From Shimia sp040370365 (GTDB taxonomy: Bacteria > Pseudomonadota > Alphaproteobacteria > Rhodobacterales > Rhodobacteraceae): a DNA stretch of 64,000 nucleotides. Each line of letters starts with the position of its first letter. Positions within the stretch are counted from its first letter, which is position 1. The position numbers and the translations under genes were made by a program. The notes beneath the pieces were generated by a model, which saw nothing but the letters and a program-made list of their open reading frames with translations, was not told the origin of the DNA and did not search any database. Of this stretch, positions 51,484-60,398 are shown in pieces. Location of the stretch: NCBI RefSeq assembly GCF_040370365.1, contig NZ_BAABWQ010000003.1, positions 682,001 through 746,000 on the forward strand, in the 5' to 3' direction.

Positions 51484-52197
51484 TCAGCTATTGCGCAGCA
51501 TTTCTGCCAAATCACGTGCATAGGCGGGCTCCCGTTTCCAACTGCACGCCAGCTCCCATGCCAGATGCGCGCGCCGCTCGGCTTCGGTGACCTGACCAAA
51601 AGGCACCCGATCAAACAACACAAAGTCACAACGACACTCGTCCCAATCCACCACGGACAGCCCGCCGTCCGGGCGGCGCAGCACGTTGCTGGGCGAAAGG
51701 TCGCCGTGCACAACGGTGCCCACGTCCCCAATCACCTCCCCCCAAGAGGCACGGCATAGAGCAACCAAATCGGAAGGCATACGGGTCAAATCCACATCGC
51801 CACCGCAATGGGCGGTCATCAAAGCTGAAGAGGACAAAAACCCCGGACGTTGTGAAATGCCCTGCATGGAGGCATGAAACCGCGACAGGCTGGCAGAAAG
51901 CTCACTCAGCTCGTCGCGCGTGATATGTGCCCCCTCGATAAAGGTTTCACAGGTCCATCCATCACAGACCCAGCGACCAGAGCGAGACGTTTTGAGGCTT
52001 GGAACATGCAAGCCGCATTTGCCCGCGTTGTCGAGCACAGGCACCAACCAAGCCACTGAGGCTTCATCCCGTCGGGTCGACTTAAAAACAACATTCTGAT
52101 CCAGCCCATGTGTGCGCCAAACCTCATTACGATGCCCACCTTCCAAGGCACTCAATTCGGCACAAACGCCCCATTGGTCGATCGGTGGAGAGATCAT
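51484..52197 (-). CDS. Phosphotransferase (APH/choline-kinase-like fold)
   Basis: Small-molecule kinase-like protein of 237 residues: SALEGGHRNEVWRTHG (ATP-loop region), catalytic motif VVHGDLSPSNVLRR (H-x-D-x5-N, about residue 177) and metal-binding VVDWDECRCDFVLFD. Substrate unknown; family members phosphorylate aminoglycosides, choline, homoserine or sugars. Start at 52197, overlapping the methyltransferase stop (ATGA); the longer frame from 52335 lies inside the methyltransferase gene. Confidence 0.85.
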   Translation of the reverse strand: MISPPIDQWGVCAELSALEGGHRNEVWRTHGLDQNVVFKSTRRDEASVAWLVPVLDNAGKCGLHVPSLKTSRSGRWVCDGWTCETFIEGAHITRDELSELSASLSRFHASMQGISQRPGFLSSSALMTAHCGGDVDLTRMPSDLVALCRASWGEVIGDVGTVVHGDLSPSNVLRRPDGGLSVVDWDECRCDFVLFDRVPFGQVTEAERRAHLAWELACSWKREPAYARDLAEMLRNS

Positions 52198-52934
52198 GGC
52201 GCCTCGTCTGGTTTGCGCCAGACCGAAATGTGACTGCGGCTGTCTTTGGTGAAGGGCGCGCGTGTCCAATCCCCCCAGCGATGCTCCAGCGACAGGCCTG
52301 CAATACGGGCCATCAGATCCATCTCCGCAGGCCACGCATATCGAAACGGCACCGACAGACTCTCCGGGCCGTCTTCACGCAACCAAAGATGATGAGAGTG
52401 ATAGGTCTGAGTCACGACATCAATTTCGTCCATGCCCCAGTGGTTCGGTCCTGCATCAAAGGCCAGATGTGTCTCGCCCACAGGCAATCGCTGTAGAGGT
52501 GGCACTTGGGTTTCCACCAAGAACCGCCCACCCGGCCGAAGATGACCTGCAGCGTTTTCAAAACACGCCACCTGTGCTGCCTGCGTGGTCAGATTGTCCA
52601 AAGTGTTAAACACGAGATAGACCAGTGAAAACTCTCCTGCACTGCGCAGGGTGGTCATGTCTCCCACCGCCACCGGGATTTCTTCCCCGCCCGGTTTAAG
52701 CCGCATCTGGGCAACCATCGCTTCAGACAGCTCATTGCCCTGAACCGGAACCCCTTTGGCAGCCAAAGGCAGGGCAATGCGCCCCGTGCCGATGGCGAAC
52801 TCCAAGGCCGTCCCCTCCGCAGCCAAATCCACCAAGACATCGACCGTTTGTTCGATCACGGTGTGATCTGTGTTTCCATGCTGCTTGTCGTAGGTTTGCG
52901 CCACATGGGCATCAAACACGCCATCATTTGTCAC
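52194..52934 (-). CDS. Class I SAM-dependent methyltransferase
   Basis: Protein of 246 residues. SAM-binding motif I LEFAIGTGRIALPLAAKGVP (about residues 40-59), motif II region VGDMTTLRSAGEFSLVYLVFN and GRFLVETQVPPLQRL. GTG start at 52934. Substrate unknown; the fold is of the small-molecule type. Between the THUMP methyltransferase and the phosphotransferase on the same strand, with which it overlaps by four bases. Confidence 0.86.
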   Translation of the reverse strand: MTNDGVFDAHVAQTYDKQHGNTDHTVIEQTVDVLVDLAAEGTALEFAIGTGRIALPLAAKGVPVQGNELSEAMVAQMRLKPGGEEIPVAVGDMTTLRSAGEFSLVYLVFNTLDNLTTQAAQVACFENAAGHLRPGGRFLVETQVPPLQRLPVGETHLAFDAGPNHWGMDEIDVVTQTYHSHHLWLREDGPESLSVPFRYAWPAEMDLMARIAGLSLEHRWGDWTRAPFTKDSRSHISVWRKPDEAP

Positions 52935-52945
52935 TTAGAAACCTC

Positions 52946-54049
52946 TCAGGGCACGTCGCAGGTATAAAGGCGCACCTTCAACCCACCATGTAACACCGTC
53001 GCAAATGGTGTCTCCAACGGCAAGCCTGTGGTTTTTGCCAAGCCGGTATCCGTGGTGACAATACCCACTGTCCACCCCGAGAACCGTGCTGAAAGCGCTT
53101 TGCCGAAGCTGGCGTAAAGCGCAAACAGGCCTTTTTTATCGCCGATACGCGTCCCGTAGGGCGGATTGACAACAACGATGCCCGGCGCGCCATCAGGCGG
53201 AGTGATGTCCCCTGCGCTGGCTTGTGCAAAGTTGGTCCAGTTGGTCACATCCGCACGGTCGGCGTTTTCTGTCGCCATACGGATGGCACCTGCATCTTTG
53301 TCGGTGCCAAAGAATTGCACGGTCGGGGTCTGAGGCGATGCCTCTTCGCGCAGGGTCTGATAAGCCTCAAGTTCAAAGGTGGCGAGCTGCTCAAAGGCAA
53401 AGCTGCGAGACCGTCCGGGCAACACACCAGCGGCGATCTCTGCTGCTTCGGTCACAAAGGTGCCGGAGCCACACATGGGATCGTAGACGGTTTGTGATCC
53501 GTCATACCCCAATTGGCGCAAGAACATCGCAGCCATGTTTTCGCGCATGGGCGCTTTGGCAACGGCGGCTTTGTGGCCACGTTTGTGCAAGCTTTCACCG
53601 GAGGTATCCAGCGATAGCGTGACCATATTGTTGTCGATCCGCGCCTTTAGCACGACTTCAGCCTCCGCCGAAATCGGAAGGCCCAGCGCGTTGACAAGTC
53701 CCCGCTCGATGCGTTCTTTGGCGGCCCCCGCGTGATAGATTTTGGATTTCTGCGTGACAACATCGACCTTCACCGGCACGTCCTGGCGCAGATATTGCAG
53801 CCACGGCAACTCGCCGATCAGGTGCTCCAGATTGGACAGATGCATGGTCTGAAACTGTGCCACCCGCGCCAGCACCCGCACAGCGCCGCGCAAACACAGA
53901 TTGGCGCGCCACACGTCCTGCCAGTTGCCACGAAAGCGCACACCGCCGGGCATCATTTTGGGTTTCTTAAAACCCACTTCAAGCATCTCTGCCGCCAGAG
54001 GCTTTTCCAGCCCCGGCGCGGTCACCACAAATATTTCAAATTTTCTCAT
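52946..54049 (-). CDS. THUMP-domain class I RNA methyltransferase (RlmL/YpsC-like)
   Basis: rRNA methyltransferase of 367 residues. N-terminal ferredoxin-like and THUMP domains (FEIFVVTAPGLEKPLAAEML, PVKVDVVTQKSKIYH). Catalytic domain with DPMCGSGTFVTEAAEIAAG (SAM site, about residue 190) and the catalytic VVVNPPYGTRIG (about 287). Matches the N2-guanine methyltransferase half of RlmL, which acts on 23S rRNA G2445; the RlmK half is absent. GAGGCCTC before ATG 54049. Confidence 0.92.
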   Translation of the reverse strand: MRKFEIFVVTAPGLEKPLAAEMLEVGFKKPKMMPGGVRFRGNWQDVWRANLCLRGAVRVLARVAQFQTMHLSNLEHLIGELPWLQYLRQDVPVKVDVVTQKSKIYHAGAAKERIERGLVNALGLPISAEAEVVLKARIDNNMVTLSLDTSGESLHKRGHKAAVAKAPMRENMAAMFLRQLGYDGSQTVYDPMCGSGTFVTEAAEIAAGVLPGRSRSFAFEQLATFELEAYQTLREEASPQTPTVQFFGTDKDAGAIRMATENADRADVTNWTNFAQASAGDITPPDGAPGIVVVNPPYGTRIGDKKGLFALYASFGKALSARFSGWTVGIVTTDTGLAKTTGLPLETPFATVLHGGLKVRLYTCDVP

Positions 54050-54088
54050 GAGGCCTCTTTAGCCCCTGTTGGTGCGCGCGGCGAGCCC

Positions 54089-55417
54089 TTAAGGCAAAAG
54101 GAACTCTGCGGCGGCGGCAAGTCGCAACAGGCGCTCTTCGCTGCCCGCGGGCCCCATCATCATCAAACCACAGGACGGCACCCCCGTGGGTAAGGTTATG
54201 GCGGCGCTGCCCATCAGGTTGCCGATACGTGTGTTGCGCAGGGCCAGAAGGTTTTCGGTGATGTAGTAGTCCTGATCGGTCATCAGGCGTTCCACATTGG
54301 GCGGCAGGATTGGCGCGGTTGGCAAAAGCACCGCGTCAAAGCCTGCGATACGCGCCTCCCATGTTTCGCGCAGCACCTCCAGTTTGTGCCACGCGGCCAC
54401 ATACTCTGGTCCGGAGATTTTGGCCCCGGCGCGGAACCGCTCCAAAATCTGGTCAAACATCTTTTCAGGCGCAGCTTCGATGGTCTCACCCCACTCCCCA
54501 TAGGCTTCGGCGGTGTAGAGCGGTGCCGTGAGCGCCATGGCCTCGGCCACTTCGTCAGCCTGCAAGAACTCCAATGTGGCGCCGGCACTCTGTATCCGAT
54601 GCAGCGCGCGTTCAAACCCCGCCATGGGCGCCTCACGCACTTGATCCAGAGCCATGGTTTCCAGCACGGCAAAGCGTTTGCCCCTAAGGCTCGCGCCGCG
54701 CAGATCGACGGGTTTGGTGCCTTCCAGAACGCTCAACAATAATGCGGCGTCCTCTACTGTGCGGGTCAAAGGGCCAACGGTGTCAAAGCTGCGGCACAGC
54801 GGCACAACACCTTTGGCGGTAACACGCCCCGCGGTGGTTTTGAGCCCAACCAAATCGTTCCATGCAGCTGGAATGCGCACTGAGCCGCCGGTGTCTGAGC
54901 CAATACCCGCAGCCGCCAGCCCAAAAGCGACGCTGGCCGCAGCCCCCGAAGAGGAGCCGCCTGGCACCACGTCAGGATCATTCACACAGGGCGGCGTGGC
55001 AGTGATGGGGTTCAGGCCAAGGCCCGAAAAGGCCAGTTCGCTCATATGGGTTTTGCCCAGACACACCATGCCAAGCGCCGTTGCATTGGCGAGCACCTCT
55101 GCATCACGGCTCGGCACGCGCCCGTTGAGCAAGTCTGATCCTGCCTCGGTGGCCACACCTGCGCTGTCAAAAAGATCCTTCCAGCTGATCGGCACGCCGT
55201 CTAGTGGCGACAGCCGTTGCCCAGCCCGCGCGCGCTCTGATGCGGCCTGCGCTTCGGCCAAGGCACGTTCGGAGGTGATCGCAGAGTAGATGCGGTCACG
55301 TGCATCGTGGCTGTTGATGGCGCCCAAGTATGCCTGCGTCAGAGCCACAGGATCAATATCCCCGGTCTCAATGCCCCGCCCTAGCGCGGCTGCGCTCATC
55401 TCAAGCCAATTCAACAT
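54089..55417 (-). CDS. Amidase (amidase signature family)
   Basis: Hydrolase of 442 residues with the Ser-cisSer-Lys triad: Lys in GVPISWKDLFDSAG (about residue 75), the glycine-serine box PGGSSSGAAASVAFG (about 148) and catalytic Ser in GSDTGGSVRIPAAW (about 172). Substrate unpredictable (aliphatic or aromatic amides, acyl-tRNA-like); it is not GatA-like in the C-terminus. Start at 55417 with GGAGACGAGA upstream; the longer frame crosses the divergent ubiH-type promoter region. Confidence 0.9.
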   Translation of the reverse strand: MLNWLEMSAAALGRGIETGDIDPVALTQAYLGAINSHDARDRIYSAITSERALAEAQAASERARAGQRLSPLDGVPISWKDLFDSAGVATEAGSDLLNGRVPSRDAEVLANATALGMVCLGKTHMSELAFSGLGLNPITATPPCVNDPDVVPGGSSSGAAASVAFGLAAAGIGSDTGGSVRIPAAWNDLVGLKTTAGRVTAKGVVPLCRSFDTVGPLTRTVEDAALLLSVLEGTKPVDLRGASLRGKRFAVLETMALDQVREAPMAGFERALHRIQSAGATLEFLQADEVAEAMALTAPLYTAEAYGEWGETIEAAPEKMFDQILERFRAGAKISGPEYVAAWHKLEVLRETWEARIAGFDAVLLPTAPILPPNVERLMTDQDYYITENLLALRNTRIGNLMGSAAITLPTGVPSCGLMMMGPAGSEERLLRLAAAAEFLLP

Positions 55418-55501
55418 TCTCGTCTCCGCAATTTGATTACGGATGACGGTAGCGGCGCAATCGCGCATGGACAATCCCGAAGCGTGGCCCATATTGGCAC
55501 T

Positions 55502-56716
55502 ATGAGTTTTGACACTGATATTCTGATCGCTGGCGGCGGATTAAACGGCCCGGCACTCGCCTTGGCATTGGCGCAAGCAGGCTTTGATGTGACCGTGGTC
55601 GATGCACGCCCGGCCCCGGCCCGAGCGGCGGGCAACTTTGACGGGCGTGGCTATGCTTTGGCACTGGCCTCCAAGCGATTGTTGGAGGCCATCGGCGTCT
55701 GGGACCACGTGGCAGACCACGCTGAGCCGATGCGCGACATCAAAGTCTCGGATGGCCGCGCAGGCGAAGGTCCCGCACCGTTTTTCCTACATTTTGACCA
55801 TCGTGAAATCGAAGAAGGCCCGATGGGATTTATGGTCGAAGACCGCTTTCTCTATCGCGCCTTCATGTCGGCCATGGAAGCCGCCCCAACGATCACGCTG
55901 ATATCTGGCACGCAGGTCACGGGACAAACGGTTGACGCAAGTGGCGTCACCGTCACGCTGAGTGACACAACCACCCGCCGCGCGCGCCTTTTGGTCGGTT
56001 GTGATGGACGGCAGACTGGTGTTGGCAAACGCGCCGCAATCAAACGCACCGGCTGGGGTTATGGGCAAACTGCCTTGGTCTGTGCCATCAAACACGAACG
56101 TCCGCACAATGGCGTGGCGCATCAGTTCTTTATGCCGCCCGGCCCCTTGGCAATCCTGCCCCTGCCCGGAAACATGTCCTCCATTGTCTGGTCGGAAAAC
56201 GACGCCACCGCAGCGGCCATCCATGCGCTGTCTGATGACGATTATATGGCCGTGCTACGCCCGCGTTTCGGAGATTTCCTCGGCGAAATAGAGTTGACGG
56301 GAAATCGCTTCACCTATCCTCTCAGCCTCTCTGTCGCCAACGAGTTCATCGCAGAGCGCGTGGCTCTGGTTGGCGATGCGGCCCATGGCCTTCATCCCAT
56401 CGCAGGCCAAGGTCTCAATGCTGGTTTACGCGATGTGGCTGCGCTGGCTGAAGTATTGAGCGCCGCCCAAGAGCGCGGCGAAGACTTTGCCTCCGCGCTG
56501 GTTCTGGCGCGCTATCAAGAGTGGCGCCGGTTTGATACGGCCACATTGGTGGCGGCTACAGACCTCACCAACAAACTGTTTTCCAACGACAACCCCTTGC
56601 TGCGTGCTGCGCGGGATGTGGGCATGGGGCTCATCGGATCTATGCCGGGGCTGCGTCGCACATTTATGCGCGAAGCGGCCGGCCTAAACGGTGAACTCCC
56701 AAAACTCATGCGCTGA
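55502..56716 (+). CDS. UbiH/UbiF/COQ6-type FAD-dependent hydroxylase
   Basis: Aromatic-ring hydroxylase of ubiquinone synthesis, 404 residues. FAD/NAD motif DILIAGGGLNGPALALALAQ (GxGxxG, about residues 6-25), DG motif LLVGCDGRQTGVG (about 160), and the family signature VALVGDAAHGLHPIAGQGLNAG (about 285; excerpt GDAAHGLHPIAGQGLN). Which ring position it hydroxylates cannot be told from sequence. Start at 55502; a frame from 55433 has no ribosome-binding site. Divergent from the amidase gene. Confidence 0.92.
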   Translation: MSFDTDILIAGGGLNGPALALALAQAGFDVTVVDARPAPARAAGNFDGRGYALALASKRLLEAIGVWDHVADHAEPMRDIKVSDGRAGEGPAPFFLHFDHREIEEGPMGFMVEDRFLYRAFMSAMEAAPTITLISGTQVTGQTVDASGVTVTLSDTTTRRARLLVGCDGRQTGVGKRAAIKRTGWGYGQTALVCAIKHERPHNGVAHQFFMPPGPLAILPLPGNMSSIVWSENDATAAAIHALSDDDYMAVLRPRFGDFLGEIELTGNRFTYPLSLSVANEFIAERVALVGDAAHGLHPIAGQGLNAGLRDVAALAEVLSAAQERGEDFASALVLARYQEWRRFDTATLVAATDLTNKLFSNDNPLLRAARDVGMGLIGSMPGLRRTFMREAAGLNGELPKLMR

Positions 56717-56825
56717 GCCATTCCCCATTGAGCACCCGCTCTTGGGGCCCAGATATCCGAAAAGACGCCCACAGGGAGAGGGCTGCCTCTCTCCAGTCTT
56801 CCGACAAAGTCAGCCTGTCGATGGT

Positions 56826-57020
56826 TCAGTCCAGCACCCGCGCCTCATCCAGTAACATCACCGGAATGCCCGCACGGATGGGAAAGGCCAGATTGGCGCT
56901 CCGCGAGATCAACTCTTGCTTTTGGGCGTCATACTCAAGCGTGCCCCGCGTCTGCGGACACACCAAGGCTTCCAGCATTCGACGGTCAAAGGCTGGACCA
57001 TCTCCGATCTGTTCTTTCAT
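56826..57020 (-). CDS. Trm112-family protein
   Basis: Protein of 64 residues: MLEALVCPQTRGTLEYDAQK, LISRSANLAFPIRAGIPVML. This is the bacterial Trm112 (YcaR-like) fold. Eukaryotic Trm112 activates several SAM methyltransferases; bacterial members probably act similarly or in lipid A-related contexts, and this one has only the first CP motif, so zinc binding is doubtful. The start overlaps the Lon-substrate-domain gene stop (ATGA). Confidence 0.9.
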   Translation of the reverse strand: MKEQIGDGPAFDRRMLEALVCPQTRGTLEYDAQKQELISRSANLAFPIRAGIPVMLLDEARVLD

Positions 57021-57661
57021 TGCATCACATCCTCTCCTGCCCCGCCGCGCAGCGCAAATTCCAATAGCGTCACCAAAGTTTCACGGCGCGTGCGCAGTGA
57101 CGGCGCTTCCAAAAGCGCCTGTTTGTCTTCCGCCGTGAATTCCAAAAGCATCGACAAAGAATTGATCAACAACTCATCAGCTGCGTCTTTCAGCGTATCC
57201 CAGTCAGTCGACAAATCGAGCTGCTCAAAGTAGCGCTTTAGCAACGCCATGAACGCTTCGCGCTGAAAAATGTCGTCTTTCTCTGATCCGCCAAGATCGC
57301 GTTCAAAGCCCTGCCAGCTCACCAAACACCGGCGGTAGGGCGCAAACCCGTCCACTTCGCTCAGCACACGAAACCGCGACACGCCGGTCAGTGTGACCAA
57401 ATAGCGGTTGTCGTCAGTCTCTGAAAATTGCGTGATCCGCCCCACACAGCCGATGGCGTGCAACCCCGGACCGTCACGACCGGGCACCTCATTGGGTTGG
57501 ACCATGCCAATCAACCGCTCAGGGGTTTTGAGCGCATCGTCCAGCATCGCCAGATATCGTGGCTCAAAAATGTGTAGCGGCAGTCGTGCACGGGGCAACA
57601 ACAGCGCCCCGGGCAAAGGAAATATAGCCAGCGTTTCCGGCAAATCAGCGGCTTTGATCAT
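57017..57661 (-). CDS. LON N-terminal (substrate-binding) domain protein
   Basis: Protein of 214 residues consisting of the LON substrate-binding domain without ATPase or protease: LAIFPLPGALLLPRARLPLHIFEPRYLAML (excerpt LPLHIFEPRYLAML, about residues 27-40), GCVGRITQFSETDDNRYLV, and a helical C-terminus. Such stand-alone proteins may bind damaged or regulatory proteins. It is translated just before Trm112 and after the YbbN-type gene. The YbbN-LON-Trm112 order is, as I recall, common in Rhodobacteraceae. Confidence 0.92.
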   Translation of the reverse strand: MIKAADLPETLAIFPLPGALLLPRARLPLHIFEPRYLAMLDDALKTPERLIGMVQPNEVPGRDGPGLHAIGCVGRITQFSETDDNRYLVTLTGVSRFRVLSEVDGFAPYRRCLVSWQGFERDLGGSEKDDIFQREAFMALLKRYFEQLDLSTDWDTLKDAADELLINSLSMLLEFTAEDKQALLEAPSLRTRRETLVTLLEFALRGGAGEDVMQ

Positions 57662-57703
57662 GGTCCGCAGCCTACGCGCAATTCAGCGATCCGCAAAGCG
57701 GGT

Positions 57704-58627
57704 TCAAGCAAAGATAATTGAGCTCAGCTTACGCCGCCCATTTAACACCACTGGATCGTTGGGTTTGAGGGCTTCAAAGATGGTGAACAGCTGCGCTTTG
57801 GCGGCGCCGTCGTTCCATTCCCGATCCCGGCGGAACAGCTCCAACAGCTCGTTTACCGCTTCTTCGACCAGATCCGCGCCATGCAGAGCCTGTGCCAGAT
57901 CGAGACGGGCCTGGTGGTTGTCAGGATCGGCGTCAACTGCCGCGCGCAGTTCCGCAACTGGACCGGCGTTTTCCGCCTGACGCGCCAATTCGATCTGGGC
58001 ACGCACCGCTTCAATCTCTGCAGCCGCCGAAATCACCTCTGGCACACCGTTGATCACAGCTTCGGCTTCATCCACTTGTTCCATCGCCAAATAGGCGCGC
58101 GCCACACCGGCAAAAGCTTCGGCGTTTTCAGGATCTTGCTCAGCAATCGCGGCAAAGGTTTCTGCGGCAGAGGCTGCATCACCCTCGGTCAGCATCTCTT
58201 CGGCCGCAACCAAAGCATCGGCCAATCCTCCATCCGGCACTTCACCGCCACCTGCTTCCACGACGCGGGCGACAAAGGCATCAATCTCGCTGGGCGGCAC
58301 TGCACCTTGAAAGCCGTCCACCGGCTGACCCTGCCAGAAGGCATAAACTGTTGGGATAGATTGCACACGCATCTGACCAGCGATGCCTTGATTCTCATCC
58401 ACATTGATCTTGGCCATCTTCACAGCCCCACCAGCGGCAGTTACGGCTGCTTCCAACGCCGGGCCGAGGGTTTTGCACGGACCGCACCAAGGGGCCCAAA
58501 AATCAACAATCACAGGAACGCTCATGGAGGCATCCACGACTTCCGCCATGAATGTGGCCTCTGAAACGTCTTTGATCAAATCAGCTGCGGCGGGCGTGGC
58601 GGGCGCGCCAGTACCAAGAATTTCCAT
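57704..58627 (-). CDS. YbbN/CnoX-type thioredoxin-like co-chaperone
   Basis: Protein of 307 residues. Thioredoxin domain at residues 20-125 with a complete CGPC active site (FWAPWCGPCKTLGPAL, Cys48 and Cys51), then TPR-like helices to the C-terminus (AEAFAGVARAYLAMEQVDEAEAV, NHQARLDLAQALHGADLVEEAVN excerpts). CnoX/YbbN holds unfolded proteins and hands them to GroEL or DnaK; the intact CxxC suggests it also has redox activity, as in Caulobacter CnoX. First gene of the minus-strand YbbN-LON-Trm112 run. Confidence 0.92.
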   Translation of the reverse strand: MEILGTGAPATPAAADLIKDVSEATFMAEVVDASMSVPVIVDFWAPWCGPCKTLGPALEAAVTAAGGAVKMAKINVDENQGIAGQMRVQSIPTVYAFWQGQPVDGFQGAVPPSEIDAFVARVVEAGGGEVPDGGLADALVAAEEMLTEGDAASAAETFAAIAEQDPENAEAFAGVARAYLAMEQVDEAEAVINGVPEVISAAAEIEAVRAQIELARQAENAGPVAELRAAVDADPDNHQARLDLAQALHGADLVEEAVNELLELFRRDREWNDGAAKAQLFTIFEALKPNDPVVLNGRRKLSSIIFA

Positions 58628-58706
58628 GTCTCAATGTTCTCCGTCTGGAACTTGTCCCCTATATGGATGGCAGAGCCGCAGAAACCAAGAGAGGAGTTGC
58701 CTGCAC

Positions 58707-59225
58707 ATGGCAAAGAAATGGGACATTTTTGCGCTTTCTGAACGCATGATGAGGATGGATGAGGCCGCTTGGGCACGCCATGCCAACCCTTGGAGCGTCT
58801 ACAGTCGCATGTCGATCCTGCCCCTCATGACGCTTGCGATCTGGTCACGGCTCTGGCTCGGCTGGGGCGCATTGGGCCCGGTTGCACTGGTCCTGCTGTG
58901 GGTGTGGTATAACCCGCGCGCCTTTTCAGAGCCCAAAACCACCAACAATTGGGCCGCCCACGGCACGTTCGGCGAACGTATTCTATTGAACCGACATGCC
59001 ATTGAAATTCCGAAACATCACATACAATGGGCTGTGGCGCTCAGCATGGTGGCTGGCTTTGGGGCGCTGCCTTGGATCTATGGGATGTGGCAGATGGACA
59101 TCGGCATGACCCTTTTTGGGCTCAGCTTGATGATCGGTGCCAAACTCTGGTCGGTGGATCGCATGGTTTGGCTCTATCAGGACAGGAAAGACGCAGATGC
59201 CAGGTACGCTGGTTGGTCCAAATAG
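58707..59225 (+). CDS. DUF6653-type membrane protein
   Basis: Protein of 172 residues with four likely membrane helices. Conserved-looking start DIFALSERMMRMDEAAWARHANPWSVYSR (excerpt MMRMDEAAWARHANPWSVYSR shortened), LLVWVWYNPRAF-type segment VLLWVWYNPRAFSEP, FGERILLNRH and LWSVDRMVWLYQDRK. I believe this is DUF6653; function unknown. GAGGAG 12 bases before ATG 58707. Divergent from the thioredoxin gene, 79 bp apart. Confidence 0.72.
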   Translation: MAKKWDIFALSERMMRMDEAAWARHANPWSVYSRMSILPLMTLAIWSRLWLGWGALGPVALVLLWVWYNPRAFSEPKTTNNWAAHGTFGERILLNRHAIEIPKHHIQWAVALSMVAGFGALPWIYGMWQMDIGMTLFGLSLMIGAKLWSVDRMVWLYQDRKDADARYAGWSK

Positions 59226-59313
59226 AGCGCCGGAGCCGCGCATGTCGCGGCGCTATACCAATGCAAAGCACCCCAGCTTTGATGTGGGGTTTCAGGACGA
59301 GAGCCCGCGATTA
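59226..59313. terminator. Two hairpins in the convergent gap between the DUF6653-type gene and xthA
   Basis: AGCGCCG (59226-59232) / CGGCGCT (59248-59254), with an alternative GCCGCG/CGCGGC inside, and ACCCCA (59270-59275) / TGGGGT (59285-59290). Neither has a long T-run. They probably end both transcripts. Confidence 0.4.
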
Positions 59314-60102
59314 TTACAGGTCAAACGTGGCAAACACCGGAGCATGGTCAGAAGGTTTTTCCCAGCCACGGGCATCGCGGAAAACGCGGCTGGAGTGTCC
59401 CGCGTTGGAAATGTCGCCTGTGGCCCAGATGTGATCAAGGCGACGCCCCTTGTCGGCGGCATCCCAATCCCGCGCACGGTATGACCACCAGCTGTATAGC
59501 CGCCCGTCCGGGATATCCTGTCGGGTGATGTCAATCCAGCCACCGGCCTCTTGAGTTTCCGCCAGCTTCTCGACTTCAATTGGCGTGTGGCTGACCACTT
59601 TCAAAAGCTTCTTATGATCCCACACGTCATCTTCGCGGGGCGCGATGTTTAGGTCACCAACAAGAATGGCTTTTTGCGGGCTGTCTTTGCGAAAGTAGTC
59701 ACGCATGTCTGCAAGATAGTCGAGCTTTTGGCCAAATTTCTCGTTCTTTTCCCGGTCCGCGACGTCCCCGCCTGCGGGCACGTAGAAATTGTGCACCGTC
59801 ACGCCATTTTCCAGCTGACCTGCGATGTGACGGGCGTGGCCGAGATCGGCAAAATCTTCGCTGGCGGCTTCAACCATTGGAATCTTGGAAAAGATGGCAA
59901 CACCATTGTAGCCCTTCTGCCCGCGCGCCACCATATGCGTGTAGCCAAGCGCAGCAAAAGCTTCCGTTGGAATCTTATCCACTGGGCTTTTGCACTCTTG
60001 CAAGCACAGGACATCCGGCGCCTCTTCTTCCATGAGCTTCAGCACAATCGGCTCGCGCAACCGCACCGAGTTGATGTTCCAAGTGGCAAGAGTGAAGGAC
60101 AT
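59314..60102 (-). CDS. xthA: Exodeoxyribonuclease III
   Basis: AP endonuclease/3'-exonuclease of base excision repair, 262 residues. Motifs of the ExoIII/APE1 fold: LATWNINSVRLRE, catalytic Glu in VLCLQECKSP (about residue 36), YNGVAIFSK, the Asp-Asn pair in ILVGDLNIAPREDDVW (about 150), and SDHAPVFATFDL with the catalytic Asp-His at the end. Normal length and start. Convergent with the DUF6653-type gene. Confidence 0.95.
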   Translation of the reverse strand: MSFTLATWNINSVRLREPIVLKLMEEEAPDVLCLQECKSPVDKIPTEAFAALGYTHMVARGQKGYNGVAIFSKIPMVEAASEDFADLGHARHIAGQLENGVTVHNFYVPAGGDVADREKNEKFGQKLDYLADMRDYFRKDSPQKAILVGDLNIAPREDDVWDHKKLLKVVSHTPIEVEKLAETQEAGGWIDITRQDIPDGRLYSWWSYRARDWDAADKGRRLDHIWATGDISNAGHSSRVFRDARGWEKPSDHAPVFATFDL

Positions 60103-60211
60103 GTGGCGCTCCCGGCTGATTTTGAGCCGACCCTAGCGATGCCACCCACATCTGCCAATGCGAAATCCTGCGCAATTGACCCTGCATATTCGCATAGACA
60201 GGAGCCGAAAC

Positions 60212-60240
60212 AAAAAAAGGCCCGAGCCAAAGCCCGGGCC
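60212..60240 (-). terminator. Intrinsic terminator of the response-regulator / sRNA transcript
   Basis: GGCCCGGGC-ttTG-GCTCGGGCC (9 bp) followed by TTTTTTT on the minus strand. It lies 159 bases behind the response-regulator stop codon. Confidence 0.9.
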
Positions 60241-60335
60241 AGTCCAACAGGGAGGTTCATGTCATAACCCGGACATGAGCGGGAACACGTTCGTCGTTGT
60301 AAATGCAGTGGCTCAGATAATGCTTTGAGCCACAT
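60212..60335 (-). ncRNA. Candidate small RNA or structured 3' UTR downstream of the response-regulator gene
   Basis: Minus-strand order: hairpin GTGGCTCA-loop of 10-TGAGCCAC (60333-60308, perfect 8 bp), a 30-base spacer, hairpin CATGTC-loop of 8-GACATG (60277-60258, perfect 6 bp), a single-stranded AACCTCCCTGTTGGACT, and a terminator with a 9-bp stem. The CCTCCC stretch is complementary to Shine-Dalgarno sequences, as in several rhodobacterial sRNAs. It may have its own promoter or be cut from the 3' UTR of the response-regulator mRNA. No convincing -35/-10 was found. Confidence 0.5.
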
Positions 60336-60398
60336 CAACGTAACATATTTAGTAACTGCTTTCTGTTTCAGAAGTGTTGCAGGCTCAAATCGGCGGGT

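Noticed and set aside
51336..51590. 84-codon plus-strand frame reading through repeat copy B, as an annotated gene
   Set aside because: Its last third is antisense to the phosphotransferase gene and nothing outside the repeat is recognisable; kept only as a finding.
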